A stretch of DNA of 33,365 bases from Opitutaceae bacterium (GTDB taxonomy: Bacteria > Verrucomicrobiota > Verrucomicrobiia > Opitutales > Opitutaceae). The DNA is taken from the NCBI GenBank assembly GCA_016794665.1, contig JAEUHB010000290.1, positions 1-33,365 on the forward strand, given 5' to 3'. How positions within the stretch are numbered: position 1 is the first letter of the stretch; each line of letters starts with the position of its first letter. Under the pieces are notes generated by a model that was given only the letters and a program-made list of their open reading frames with translations, was not told where the DNA came from and ran no database searches. Below are positions 19,103 through 27,556 of this stretch, piece after piece. The position numbers and the translations under genes are program-made.

Positions 19103-19630
19103 TCAGCGGCCGTTTTTCAACGGCGCTGACGGCGTGGACGGCGCGGCGCGGAACGGCCCGCTCGGCGGGCCGCGCATGATGTCGGGCGGCAGCCCGATCA
19201 CCGCCTCGATGAAGGACCAGTCGCCGATGTGCCGGTTGAAAAGTTCACGCTGCGCGGGCCGGAGCTGCTCGCGAAACGCGACCAGCTCACGCACGATCAC
19301 GAGCGTCTGCCGGCGGCGCACCTCGCCGGTCGCCGCAATCGCGGCCTCGTAGGAGGTGTCGCCGGGAGTCGCCTCGCGAAACTTCGTGATCGCGGCGTCG
19401 AAGAGCTCCGCCGTCTCGGCGCGCAGCCCGCCGAGATCGGCGCGCAGCCTGCGGCGAGTCTCGGCGAGCCGATTCGTTTGCGCAGGCGTGAGCGCGAGCT
19501 GCGCGAGGAGGGCCGAGCCGTCCGTGTAGGCGAGGGCCTTGTCCGCCTCGCTGCGCGCGTGGAAATACGCGACGACCGCGAGGACGTTGGCGGCGAGCGA
19601 TGCGCCGAGGACGAGATGGAGCGGCTTCAT
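19103..19630 (-). CDS. Spy/CpxP/CnrX-like periplasmic protein (LTxxQ type)
   Basis: A 175-residue protein with an N-terminal membrane anchor (about 5-24) followed by a helical periplasmic domain. Two LTxxQ-type hallmarks are visible: LTPAQ at 47-51 and LRPAQ at 123-127, as in Spy, CpxP and the CnrX-type metal sensors. The His/Met cluster that binds metal in CnrX is not apparent, with only isolated His24 and His134, so metal sensing is not supported. The tail (about 150-175) is Pro-rich and disordered. Its ATG overlaps the anti-sigma stop (TGATG), so the two are translationally coupled. In CnrYXH-type systems such a protein works with the anti-sigma factor to control an ECF sigma factor. Here it probably senses an envelope condition, by analogy. 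Confidence 0.82.
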   Translation of the reverse strand: MKPLHLVLGASLAANVLAVVAYFHARSEADKALAYTDGSALLAQLALTPAQTNRLAETRRRLRADLGGLRAETAELFDAAITKFREATPGDTSYEAAIAATGEVRRRQTLVIVRELVAFREQLRPAQRELFNRHIGDWSFIEAVIGLPPDIMRGPPSGPFRAAPSTPSAPLKNGR

Positions 19631-20109
19631 CACAGGCCTCCTTTCGCCCCGCGCGACGTGAGAAACTCGCGCAGCGCGTGGTCCTCGACCTGACGCTGCT
19701 GCTTCGCGAGGCCCGAGCCGATGCTCCACGCCGGGACCAGCAGCGCAATGGCCGCCGCCGCCGCCAGCGGATAGGCCCAGCGCGACGTGCGCTCCGCGAC
19801 CACAGGAAATGGCACGACCGGCGCCACCCCGTCGCTCACGAGCCCTTCGAGCGCCGCCAATTCGGCGGGCGGAACCGTTTCCTCGTGCCGCAGCCGCGCG
19901 GCCGTGAGCGCGCGGCGCAGCTCGGGCTCGTGCGCGAGCGCCGCCTCGATCGCCGCGGCGCGGTCGGCGGGCAGCGTGCCTTCCAGCCAGCCAGCCAAAT
20001 CGTCGATCGGCGGCAACGCGCGCTCTCCCTGCGGCCGGGGCAGGGTTCCGAGCAGGGCCCGGATGGCGGCGCGTGAATCGTCCGGCGGGTTCATGGGTTC
20101 GTCTTTCAT
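19630..20109 (-). CDS. Membrane anti-sigma-factor-like protein
   Basis: A 159-residue protein with one clear membrane segment (about 112-131, WAYPLAAAAAIALLVPAWSI). The cytoplasmic N-terminal part (about 1-105) includes DDLAGWLEGTLPADRAAAIE, which resembles the start of many anti-sigma domains, where the sequence usually reads 'L..YLDGEL...E...E'. No zinc-binding HxxxCxxC motif is present, so it is not a ZAS-type anti-sigma factor. The periplasmic tail is short (about 28 residues). It stands 42 nt behind the ECF sigma gene and overlaps the next gene by one base, the classic arrangement for sigma/anti-sigma pairs. The start could also be the internal ATG at 20094. Function as an anti-sigma factor is inferred from position and topology. 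Confidence 0.75.
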   Translation of the reverse strand: MKDEPMNPPDDSRAAIRALLGTLPRPQGERALPPIDDLAGWLEGTLPADRAAAIEAALAHEPELRRALTAARLRHEETVPPAELAALEGLVSDGVAPVVPFPVVAERTSRWAYPLAAAAAIALLVPAWSIGSGLAKQQRQVEDHALREFLTSRGAKGGL

Positions 20110-20151
20110 GGGAGTATTCGTGGGTGGGCCGGGAAAACATCCCCGGCGGGA

Positions 20152-20697
20152 TCAAAAATATTTTCGGCCGGCGAAAAAGGCGCGCAGGCGCTCGAGGGCC
20201 TTGTGCCGCTGCGAGCGCACGGTCTGCGGCTCCGTGCTGAGGATCGCGGCGATCTCGGCGACCTCGAGGTCGTCCTCGTAGCAGAGCCGCAGGATGAGTT
20301 CCTGCTGCGGCGAGAGCACGTCGGGCGGGAGCGGGATATCTTGGCCGGCCACCGCAGCCGGGGTCGCCTGCTCAGGCGCATGCTCCAAAGGCGCGGGCGC
20401 AGCGCGGTGCTTGCGCAGGTGATCGACTCCGGCGCGCGCGGTGAGCACGGCGAGCCAAGCGGAGAGTTTGCCCTTTCTCGGATCGAAGGTGCGTAGCACG
20501 CGGAAGTCGTCGTGGCACAGCCGCGCGAAAACATCCTGCAGCACATCGGGCACGTCGGCAGCGCGGCCCGCGGGCGCGAGCGCGCGGCTCACGATTGCGC
20601 GCAGGCGAGGCGCGGCGGCACGCACGAACTCACGCCACGCCGCCGCATCGCCGCGCTGGAGGCGGGCGACGTCGATTTGATCGAGGGGGGTCTCCAC
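20152..20697 (-). CDS. ECF-type RNA polymerase sigma factor
   Basis: A 181-residue sigma-70 family protein of ECF size. Region 2 spans about 14-98: DVPDVLQDVFARL (48-60) is the core-binding and -10 recognition segment, followed by KLSAWLAVLTARAGVDHLRKHR. Region 4 (about 125-178) carries the HTH LEVAEIAAILSTEPQTVRSQRHKALERL that reads the -35 element. A short Ala/Pro-rich linker joins them; region 1 and 3 are absent, as expected. A GTG at 20697 is used; no ATG is available in the first 60 codons. It heads a four-gene run with the anti-sigma-like, CnrX-like and sulfatase genes. ECF sigma factors commonly drive their own operon, so autoregulation is likely; the promoter would lie in 20698-20768. 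Confidence 0.93.
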   Translation of the reverse strand: METPLDQIDVARLQRGDAAAWREFVRAAAPRLRAIVSRALAPAGRAADVPDVLQDVFARLCHDDFRVLRTFDPRKGKLSAWLAVLTARAGVDHLRKHRAAPAPLEHAPEQATPAAVAGQDIPLPPDVLSPQQELILRLCYEDDLEVAEIAAILSTEPQTVRSQRHKALERLRAFFAGRKYF

Positions 20698-20768
20698 GCG
20701 CCGAAAAGGGTGGCGACGGACTGCGCCCCCCGCGGCGCGATGGCCAGCGCAAAACTAGAGGGGACGCC

Positions 20769-22139
20769 TCAGGCCTTCGCGATTACGGGGCCGGCGAGGC
20801 GCGGCACCTCGAAGCCCTTGCGATAGTCGCGCGAGAGGTAGCGGTTGGCGGCCTCGTCCTTGAAGCGCTCCGTCTTCGGATCGAAGGCGAGCGAGCGGCC
20901 GAGGCGGAAGGCGATGTTGCCAAGGTGGCAGTGCGCGCAGCCGATGTGCGCGTCGAGCACGCTCATCGGCATGTCGGAGGCCTTGCGCGAGCGCACGGCG
21001 CCGACGAAGCGGCCGAACGGGCTTTCCTTGGCCGGCTTGCCGCTGTCGCCCGGGACCGGGATGGCCTCGCGCTCGCTGGCCTTGCCCTGCTTGTAGCTGA
21101 AGAAGCCCTTGCCGACGACGTAGAGGCCCTTCGTCCCGAAGAAACTGTTACCACAGTCGCCGCCGTCCATTTCCTGGAACGAGCCGAGGTTGCGCACCTG
21201 GAACGTCAGGATCGAGCCGTCGGCGTAGCTGAACGTGGTCGACTGCGTGTTGGGCGTCTGGCCGGCGTCATCAAGGCCGAAGCGGCCGCCCGCGCTGTGC
21301 ACGCTGATCGGCAGGCCGCGATTGTGGCCCCAGCAGGCGATATCCATCTGATGCACGCCTTGGTTGCCGATCTCGCCGTTGCCGTATTCCCAGTTGTAGT
21401 GCCAATCGTAATGCACCCAGAGGCCCGGCTGCGACTTGGCGGGCTTGCCGGTCTTGGCGAGGAACGCCTGCTCGGCGGCTGGCCCTTGCCAGAGGTTCCA
21501 GTCGAGATTCGCGGGGACGGCGCCGGGCGCGCCGTGGCCGATGGAGCCGCGGTTGCCGTTCTTGTAGACGTAGCCGCGCGACTCGACGATTTTCCCAATG
21601 AAGCCATCATGGATGAGCTTCATGTCGCGGATGAGCGTCGTGTTGGATCGGCTCTGCGTGCCGTGCTGCACGATGCGGCTGTATTTCTCAGCGGCGGCCA
21701 CGACCTGCCGGCCCTCCCAGATGTTGTGCGACATCGGCTTTTCGACATAAACATCCTTGCCCGCCTGGCACGCCCAGATCGACGCGAGGGAGTGCCAGTG
21801 GTTGGGCGTCGCGATCGAGACTGCGTCGATTTCCTTGCTCGCAAAGACCTCGCGCATGTCGCGGAAAAGCCTCGGCGCGGAGCCCTGCGCGGCCTCGACG
21901 GTCTTGGCGCCGCGCGCGAGGACGTTGGAGTCGACGTCGCAGAGCGCCGCCACGTGCACGTCCTTGCCGAGCGCGGTGAACTCCTTCATGTGCGCGCCAC
22001 CGCGGCCATTGAGGCCGATGACGCACACGCGGAGACGGTTGCTGGCACCGACCACGGTGCCTTGGGCTTTCATGCCGGCGACAATGACGGCGGTCGCGGA
22101 TGTGCCGAGGAAGTGACGACGAGTGAGTTGAGTGTTCAT
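20769..22139 (-). CDS. Tat-exported Gfo/Idh/MocA-family oxidoreductase
   Basis: A 456-residue NAD(P)-dependent oxidoreductase-like protein. The N-terminus LTRRHFLGTSATAVIVAG is a twin-arginine signal, so the folded protein, probably with bound cofactor, is exported. The Rossmann domain starts at LRVCVIGLNGRGGAHMKEF. The family motif EKP occurs in VEKPMSHNIWEGRQ, followed by the typical IVQHGTQSRSN. The C-terminal part holds the substrate-binding beta-sheet with GNQGVHQMDIACWG. This secreted subgroup is abundant in Verrucomicrobiota and Planctomycetota and is usually linked to sugar or polyol metabolism; the substrate here is unknown. ATG 22139 gives the complete Tat signal. A perfect 12-bp palindrome lies 39 bp upstream. 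Confidence 0.93.
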   Translation of the reverse strand: MNTQLTRRHFLGTSATAVIVAGMKAQGTVVGASNRLRVCVIGLNGRGGAHMKEFTALGKDVHVAALCDVDSNVLARGAKTVEAAQGSAPRLFRDMREVFASKEIDAVSIATPNHWHSLASIWACQAGKDVYVEKPMSHNIWEGRQVVAAAEKYSRIVQHGTQSRSNTTLIRDMKLIHDGFIGKIVESRGYVYKNGNRGSIGHGAPGAVPANLDWNLWQGPAAEQAFLAKTGKPAKSQPGLWVHYDWHYNWEYGNGEIGNQGVHQMDIACWGHNRGLPISVHSAGGRFGLDDAGQTPNTQSTTFSYADGSILTFQVRNLGSFQEMDGGDCGNSFFGTKGLYVVGKGFFSYKQGKASEREAIPVPGDSGKPAKESPFGRFVGAVRSRKASDMPMSVLDAHIGCAHCHLGNIAFRLGRSLAFDPKTERFKDEAANRYLSRDYRKGFEVPRLAGPVIAKA

Positions 22140-22177
22140 GGGGTGACTAGGGGATTTCAGAAACGACGGACTGCCAA

Positions 22178-22189
22178 CTTTTGCAAAAG
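22178..22189. promoter_or_regulatory. 12-bp palindrome, possible operator
   Basis: CTTTTGCAAAAG is a perfect palindrome in the 283-nt divergent gap (22140-22422) between the oxidoreductase and metalloprotease genes. It is 39 bp from the oxidoreductase start, a position typical of operators. No regulator can be named. The rest of the gap is AT-richer toward 22380-22412, where the protease promoter should be. Confidence 0.35.
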
Positions 22190-22422
22190 AAGAACGGAAC
22201 CAGCTCAACACGCAACAGTCCCGTTCCACACATGAGAATAGCCAATTCCACACAGAATTTCCCGACTTCTTGCCTCAATTGTGCCCTCGCGCCGCGAAAA
22301 TTGCCGTCGTGCCGCGAAGCACGCGAGCACGCTAAGCCCAGCACACCATCCCGATTTCTCGTCTGAGACATCGGCCCGATAAAATTATTTCCTTTCGAGA
22401 AAATATCTGAAGGTTTCACCCC

Positions 22423-24795
22423 ATGCTGCGAACATACTGGCCGCCCCGCGGCCTGCCCCTGCCTTGCCTTTTGCTGACCATTTGCGCCCTCACCGTGCAG
22501 ATGGGACACTCCCAGCCCAGCACGGGAGTCGCACTGACCAGCCCTGCCTCGGGCAGCGGCGCAGTGTCGGCCCTCGGCACACGCGTCGCTGATATCGCCC
22601 GAGCATACGGCCTCACCGGTCAGCGCCTCACGACGCTGCTGCAGACGCAGCCCTCGCTGGGCGTAGACCGGCAGGGCAAGATGTTTTTCGCCTGCCCAGT
22701 GCCTGCCACACACCTGGTCCAAGCCGCAGGGCCAGCGGGCACGACACCCACGGGGCCGGCGAGCGCCCAGGCCACCGACGCATTCCAGCTCCACAGTTTC
22801 CCGGGAGCCTCCAAGGTCATCTACCTCGATTTCACCGGACACACCACGGCCGGCACCATTTGGAACGCGAGCTTTACCGGCGGGGCTGACATCATCTCCG
22901 GGCCCCTCGATCTCGACAACAACCCGTCGGACTTCAACACCGCCGAGCGGGCGTTGATCACGGCAATCTGGCGACGCGTGGCGGAAGACTACGCCCCGTT
23001 TGCCGTCGACGTGACCACACAAGATCCCGGTGTCGAAGCGTTGCGCAAGACCACCGCCGGCGACCAGAACTACGGTGTCCGCGTCGTGATCAGCCCGACG
23101 AACTGGTATAACCCAAACGCCGGCGGAGTAGCCTATGTGGGTTCTTTCGACTGGAATCAGGACGCACCGGCATTCGTGTTCACAGAGCAGTTGGCGAACG
23201 GTGAAAAATTCATTGCTGAAGCAACGTCGCACGAAGTCGGCCACTCCGTGGGTCTAAACCACGACGGACTCATCGGGCCCAACGCGACGGAGTATTTCAC
23301 AGGCCACGGCGATTGGGCGCCCATTATGGGCGTCGCTTATTACCGCGGTGTCTCGCAGTTCAGCCGGGGCGAATACGCCAACCCAAGCAACACCGAGGAC
23401 GATCTCGCCATCATCGCGGGGTATATTCCCTACGCCGTCGATGACCACGGCAACACTACCGGCACTGCTTCCACGCTCGTCGCCGATGCCGCAGGCGTCG
23501 TGGCCGACGGCGGCACCATCGAACGCAGCACCGATTTGGATGTATTTCGTTTTAGCGCGGCGAGCGGCCCGATTTCTCTAACCCTGCAGACCCCCTCTCC
23601 CGAAGCCAATCTCAACCTCAGCGTCGAACTCATCAACTCGTCCGGTGTCGTGCTGGAAACGAGCAATCCCGTCGGCATGAGCGCCTCCATCGTCCGCACA
23701 CTCACCGCGGGGACCTACTATCTGCGCGTCCGCGGCGTCGGCGACGGCGACCCCCTCACCAATGGCTACTCCAGCTACGGCAGCATCGGTGACTATATCA
23801 TTACCGGCAATTTGGTTTCTGGAGTGCCGCCCATCGCCGTTGCCAGCGCCAACCCCAACTCTGGAACGGCTCCGCTCACGGTAAACTTCTCCAGCGTTGG
23901 TTCAAACGATCCCGACGGAACCATTGTTTCGTATTCGTGGACGCTCGGCAACGGTGCCACCTCCACCGCGGCCAATCCTTCCTACACCTACCCGAGTGCC
24001 GGCTCGTTTACCGCCACGCTGACCGTGACGGACAACACGGGATTGACCGCGTCCGCCGCCGTCGCAGTCACGGTGAACCCCGCGCCCGTCGCCCCGCAGA
24101 TCACGACCCAGCCCGTGAGCCAGACGGTGAACGCCGGTGCCACCGTCACCTTCTCCGCCGCCGCCTCCGGCACCCCCGCCCCCACCTTCCAGTGGCGCAA
24201 GGACGGCAACCCCATCGCGGGCGCCACCACCGCCTCGCTCACCCTGGCCAACGTCCAGTCCGCCAACGCCGGCTCCTACACCCTCCTCGCCTCCAACTCC
24301 GCCGGCTCCGCCACTTCCAACCCCGCCGTCCTCACCGTCAGCTCCGGCGGCTCCGGTCTCCTCGCTGAGTATTTCAACAACATGACCCTCAGCGGCCCGC
24401 CCGCCGCCTCCGTCGTCGAGCCCACCATCGACCGCGACTGGCTCACCGCCGCTCCGCCCTACACCGCCCCCGACTTCTTCTCCGTCCGCTGGTCCGGCTT
24501 TGTCCGCGCCGACCTCTCCGCCACCTACACCTTCATCACCTCCTCCGACGACGGCGTCCGCCTCTGGATCAACAACCAGCTCATCATCGACAACTGGACC
24601 GACCACTCCCTCACCGACAACACCGGCTCCATCACCCTCCAGGCCGGCCAGCTCTACGCCCTCAGGATGGAGTTCTACGAGAACACCGGCGGCGCCACCG
24701 CCCGCCTCCGCTGGGAGGCACCCGCCCTTCCCCGCGAGGTCGTCCCCGCCTCCAACCTCTTCACCGCTTCAAACATAGGCCCCCCGAAGCAGTAG
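22423..24795 (+). CDS. Secreted metzincin-type metalloprotease with PPC, PKD, Ig and PA14 modules
   Basis: A 790-residue secreted protein with a signal peptide (about 1-30). The catalytic part (about 120-335) has HEVGHSVGLNHDG with zinc ligands His270, His274, His280 and catalytic Glu271, plus a Met-turn at IMG (Met302). This is the HExxHxxGxxHD metzincin pattern. Then follow a PPC-type domain (about 340-465), a PKD domain (about 468-552), an Ig-like domain (about 556-640, with the Cys-free FQWRKDGNPI core) and a PA14 domain (about 645-780, opening GLLAEYFNN with SSDDGVRLWINNQLIIDNW). PA14 modules often bind glycans. Codons in the Ig and PA14 part end almost always in C or G, unlike the protease part. 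AAGG about 10 nt upstream serves as ribosome site. No C-terminal sorting signal is visible. Confidence 0.9.
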   Translation: MLRTYWPPRGLPLPCLLLTICALTVQMGHSQPSTGVALTSPASGSGAVSALGTRVADIARAYGLTGQRLTTLLQTQPSLGVDRQGKMFFACPVPATHLVQAAGPAGTTPTGPASAQATDAFQLHSFPGASKVIYLDFTGHTTAGTIWNASFTGGADIISGPLDLDNNPSDFNTAERALITAIWRRVAEDYAPFAVDVTTQDPGVEALRKTTAGDQNYGVRVVISPTNWYNPNAGGVAYVGSFDWNQDAPAFVFTEQLANGEKFIAEATSHEVGHSVGLNHDGLIGPNATEYFTGHGDWAPIMGVAYYRGVSQFSRGEYANPSNTEDDLAIIAGYIPYAVDDHGNTTGTASTLVADAAGVVADGGTIERSTDLDVFRFSAASGPISLTLQTPSPEANLNLSVELINSSGVVLETSNPVGMSASIVRTLTAGTYYLRVRGVGDGDPLTNGYSSYGSIGDYIITGNLVSGVPPIAVASANPNSGTAPLTVNFSSVGSNDPDGTIVSYSWTLGNGATSTAANPSYTYPSAGSFTATLTVTDNTGLTASAAVAVTVNPAPVAPQITTQPVSQTVNAGATVTFSAAASGTPAPTFQWRKDGNPIAGATTASLTLANVQSANAGSYTLLASNSAGSATSNPAVLTVSSGGSGLLAEYFNNMTLSGPPAASVVEPTIDRDWLTAAPPYTAPDFFSVRWSGFVRADLSATYTFITSSDDGVRLWINNQLIIDNWTDHSLTDNTGSITLQAGQLYALRMEFYENTGGATARLRWEAPALPREVVPASNLFTASNIGPPKQ

Positions 24796-24816
24796 AAGGA
24801 AAACGAATCGTTCAAC

Positions 24817-24900
24817 TGGTGCTCGGGACAGGACTCGAACCTGCACACCTTTCGGCAAGGGCTTCTAAGACCCTCGTGTCTGCCATTCCACCACCCGAGC
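24817..24900 (-). tRNA. tRNA-Leu (anticodon UAG)
   Basis: An 84-nt tRNA including an encoded CCA. The acceptor arms GCTCGGG and CCCGAGC pair fully, with A as discriminator base. The anticodon stem AGGGT/GCCCT holds the loop CTTAGAA, so the anticodon is TAG, reading CUN leucine codons. The D-arm start GTGGAATGGCAGAC and a long variable arm (GCC-GAAA-GGT) are typical of type II tRNA-Leu. The T-arm GCAGG-TTCGAGT-CCTGT is intact. No integrase or att duplication is visible next to it. Confidence 0.96.
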
Positions 24901-24975
24901 GATTGGGACCCCCGACTTTCGATTCTCGATTTTCAATTGACTGAGGCAAGCGGCGAAAAAGCACAGCCAACCTTC

Positions 24976-26571
24976 TCACCGTGCTTCGCCGGGCGCCAGA
25001 AACTTGGGCTCCCGCCGCCCTTGCGTCCGCGCCTCAAAATCAGCCGCGAGCGCGAGCAAACGCGCTTCGCTCCACGCGCGCCCGAAAAAAATCACCCCCA
25101 CGGGCAGCCCGCCGACCTGTCCCGCCGGCACTGTGACGCTCGGATAGCCGGCCATGGCGGCGGCCGCAACGGCACCGCCGCCATTCGGTCCGCGCCCGCC
25201 GAACACCGGATCGTTCGCGCTCCCTCCCGCTGGCCTCAGCAGCCCCGCCGCCGCCCCAATCGCAATGAAGGCATCAAGCGGGTGCTTCTCTGCCAACGCG
25301 TCAATGCCCTCGGTCCGTGCAACACGCCGGCACGTCGCCAACGCGGCAACGTATCCGGCATCCGTGAGCGGCCCCTTGGCCTGCGCACGGGTGAAATACT
25401 GCTGCCCAAACAGCGGCTGCTCGCGCGCCCAGTTTTCGTCGTTGAAACGAATCACATCAGCGAGGCTCCTTATCCGCGACGCCGAGCCGAGTTCGGCCAG
25501 GTAGGCGTCGATGCCGGCCTTCATTTCGTAGAGCATCACCTCGACCCGCGGCGCCCCGGAGGCCGCGAGCCCAGGAAACTCGCCGATCTCGATCACCTCC
25601 GCACCCGCCGCGCGCACCGCGGCGATGGCATCGGCAAAAATATTTCCCAGCGCCGGCCGCAATTCCGCGCTGCGCACCACCCCGAGTCGCGCGCCGCGCA
25701 ACGCACCCGCGCGCAGCGGCCGCGCCAGCTCGCCGGCAAACGCCGACGGCAGCCCGCGCGTGGCCTCGTCGCGCTCGTCCACGCCGGCAAGCGCGGCGAG
25801 CACAAGCGCCGCGTCGCGCACCGTGCGCGTCATCGGGCCCGCCGTGTCAAAGCTCGCGGCGATGGGAATCACGCCGCTGCGGCTCACCGAGCCCACCGTC
25901 GGCTTCAGTCCAACGATGCCGTTCACCGAGCCTGGCGAAAGGATTGATCCGTTGGTCTCCGTGCCGATCGCCGCGACGCACAGGTTGGCCGCGACGGCGA
26001 CCGCCGAACCGGAGCTCGAGCCCGACGGCGTGCGATCGAGTGCGTAGGGATTCAGGGTCTGACCGCCACGCGCACTCCAGCCGCTCACCGAGCGCTCGCC
26101 GCGGAAATTGGCCCATTCGCTCAGATTGGTTTTGCCCAATATCACCGCGCCCGCCTCGCGCAGGCGCATGACGAGGCCCGCGTCGCGCGGCGGCTTGAGG
26201 CCCACCAGCGCGAGCGAACCCGCGGTGGTTTCCATGCGATCTGCGGTCGCGATGTTGTCCTTGAGCAAAATCGGCATCCCGTGCAGCGGGCCGCGCACAC
26301 GACCGGCTTTGCGCTCGGCATCCAGTTTATCCGCGAGGGCCAGCGCGTCGGGATTGAGCTCGATGATCGAGTTGAGCTTCGGCCCCGCGCGGTCGATTTG
26401 CGCGATGCGCTCCAGGTAGGCGGCGGTGAGTTCGCGGGCTGTCAGCCCGCCGGCCGCCATGCGGGCCCGCAGGTCGTCGATGGTCGCCTCGGCAAACCGG
26501 AATGCCGGCTCGGCGGCGGCGGCGCACGTCGCAAGGGCGAGAGCGAGAAAGCCATGGTTCATCACTTTCAC
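24976..26571 (-). CDS. Secreted amidase-signature-family hydrolase
   Basis: A 531-residue amidase with a signal peptide (to about residue 20, ATCAAAAEP). The Ser-cisSer-Lys triad is readable: Lys104 in ILLKDNIAT, the cis-Ser at about 185 in [11 protein letters not shown], and nucleophile Ser209 in [11 protein letters not shown]. Their spacing agrees with the family (24 residues between the two serines). The common motif reads GTDTGGSIR, so the Asn before GS and the Leu after it are slightly divergent. The enzyme hydrolyses an amide outside the cytoplasm; the substrate is unknown. Its GTG overlaps the stop of the phosphatidylserine decarboxylase gene (GTGA); ATG 26562 is an alternative start. 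The coupling to a phospholipid gene may be coincidental. Confidence 0.92.
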   Translation of the reverse strand: MKVMNHGFLALALATCAAAAEPAFRFAEATIDDLRARMAAGGLTARELTAAYLERIAQIDRAGPKLNSIIELNPDALALADKLDAERKAGRVRGPLHGMPILLKDNIATADRMETTAGSLALVGLKPPRDAGLVMRLREAGAVILGKTNLSEWANFRGERSVSGWSARGGQTLNPYALDRTPSGSSSGSAVAVAANLCVAAIGTETNGSILSPGSVNGIVGLKPTVGSVSRSGVIPIAASFDTAGPMTRTVRDAALVLAALAGVDERDEATRGLPSAFAGELARPLRAGALRGARLGVVRSAELRPALGNIFADAIAAVRAAGAEVIEIGEFPGLAASGAPRVEVMLYEMKAGIDAYLAELGSASRIRSLADVIRFNDENWAREQPLFGQQYFTRAQAKGPLTDAGYVAALATCRRVARTEGIDALAEKHPLDAFIAIGAAAGLLRPAGGSANDPVFGGRGPNGGGAVAAAAMAGYPSVTVPAGQVGGLPVGVIFFGRAWSEARLLALAADFEARTQGRREPKFLAPGEAR

Positions 26572-27467
26572 GGCACCACCCCCAGCCGCTCGCCCATCCG
26601 GGCATACGTCTCCATCTGCTGCGCGCTTTGCTCAAGCACGTCGGCGTCGCAACGAATCCGCCCACGCTGAAACAGCGTAATCACGCAAGAGCCGCCGAAC
26701 GCGAAGAGACCCTTCTCGTCGCCCTTCGCCACCGCCCGCCCCGGCACAAAGCTCTGCTGGATGCTGCCGACGTTGGTCGCGCCCACCTCGATGATCGCCA
26801 CCGTGCCGAACTGCGGCGACTCGACGAGCGTGACCACGCGCTTGTTCTCCACGAGATAGCGGATGCGACGCCGCAACGCGATCGGACTCACCGAGTAGAG
26901 CCAGCCGCCGATGAGCCGCGCATCACCCGGCACGCCGGCGACGGGGAAATGAAACCGGTGGTAGTCCACCGGGCAGAGCCGTGAGATGAGCATCGCGCCG
27001 CCGGCGAATTTTTCCGCGAGCGCCGCGTCACAGAGCAACTCCGCCAGCGTGAACTTCGCGCCTTTCACGTAGAATCCATCGGCGGATTCCACATCCGAGA
27101 ACGCGAGGTGCCGCCCATCCGCCGGGAAGACCGCGACCTTCTCGCCCTCGGCGATGGGCCGCGCGCCGGGCTTGAGCGCCCGGTAGAAAAACTCGTTGAA
27201 CGACTTGTAGTCGAAGGGCGACTTCGCGAACTCGTCGACGTCGATGTCGTAGGCGGAGATGAACGGCAGGACGCGCAGCGCGCTCGCGGGCTTGCGCATC
27301 TTGTGGCCATACCAGCGCGAGAACCACGCGCGCCGGATCAGCCCCCACACGAGCAATCGGCCGACGGGATTCTCGTAAGCCAGCCGCATCCAGCGCTCGC
27401 CGAGCACGCGCTCGGTCTCGAAGGCCTTTTTCTGGCGGTGGAAAAAACGGATCGGTTCGGCAGGCAT
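26568..27467 (-). CDS. psd: Phosphatidylserine decarboxylase proenzyme
   Basis: A 299-residue pyruvoyl enzyme that converts phosphatidylserine to phosphatidylethanolamine at the inner membrane. The self-cleavage site is FAFGGSC, with Ser260 becoming the pyruvoyl group; this GGS form belongs to the class with GGST rather than the E. coli LGST. Supporting residues are Asp117 in FPADGRH and His170/His173 in CPVDYHRFHFPVAG. The N-terminal part is basic and would associate with the membrane; there is no signal peptide. ATG 27467 starts at MPAEPIRFFHRQ; an upstream extension is Arg-rich and unlike the family. No pssA is adjacent. Together with pyrG it implies normal PE synthesis. Confidence 0.94.
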   Translation of the reverse strand: MPAEPIRFFHRQKKAFETERVLGERWMRLAYENPVGRLLVWGLIRRAWFSRWYGHKMRKPASALRVLPFISAYDIDVDEFAKSPFDYKSFNEFFYRALKPGARPIAEGEKVAVFPADGRHLAFSDVESADGFYVKGAKFTLAELLCDAALAEKFAGGAMLISRLCPVDYHRFHFPVAGVPGDARLIGGWLYSVSPIALRRRIRYLVENKRVVTLVESPQFGTVAIIEVGATNVGSIQQSFVPGRAVAKGDEKGLFAFGGSCVITLFQRGRIRCDADVLEQSAQQMETYARMGERLGVVP

Positions 27468-27556
27468 GGCCACGACTGTGAGGCGCGGGGCGGCGACCTC
27501 AACGCGTTTTGCTGCGGACCGGCGGCCCGAGCGCCAACGGGGCGCACCCCGCAGTC

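Noticed and set aside
24817..24975. Integration site next to tRNA-Leu
   Set aside because: No integrase, direct repeat of the tRNA end or foreign gene block lies beside it.
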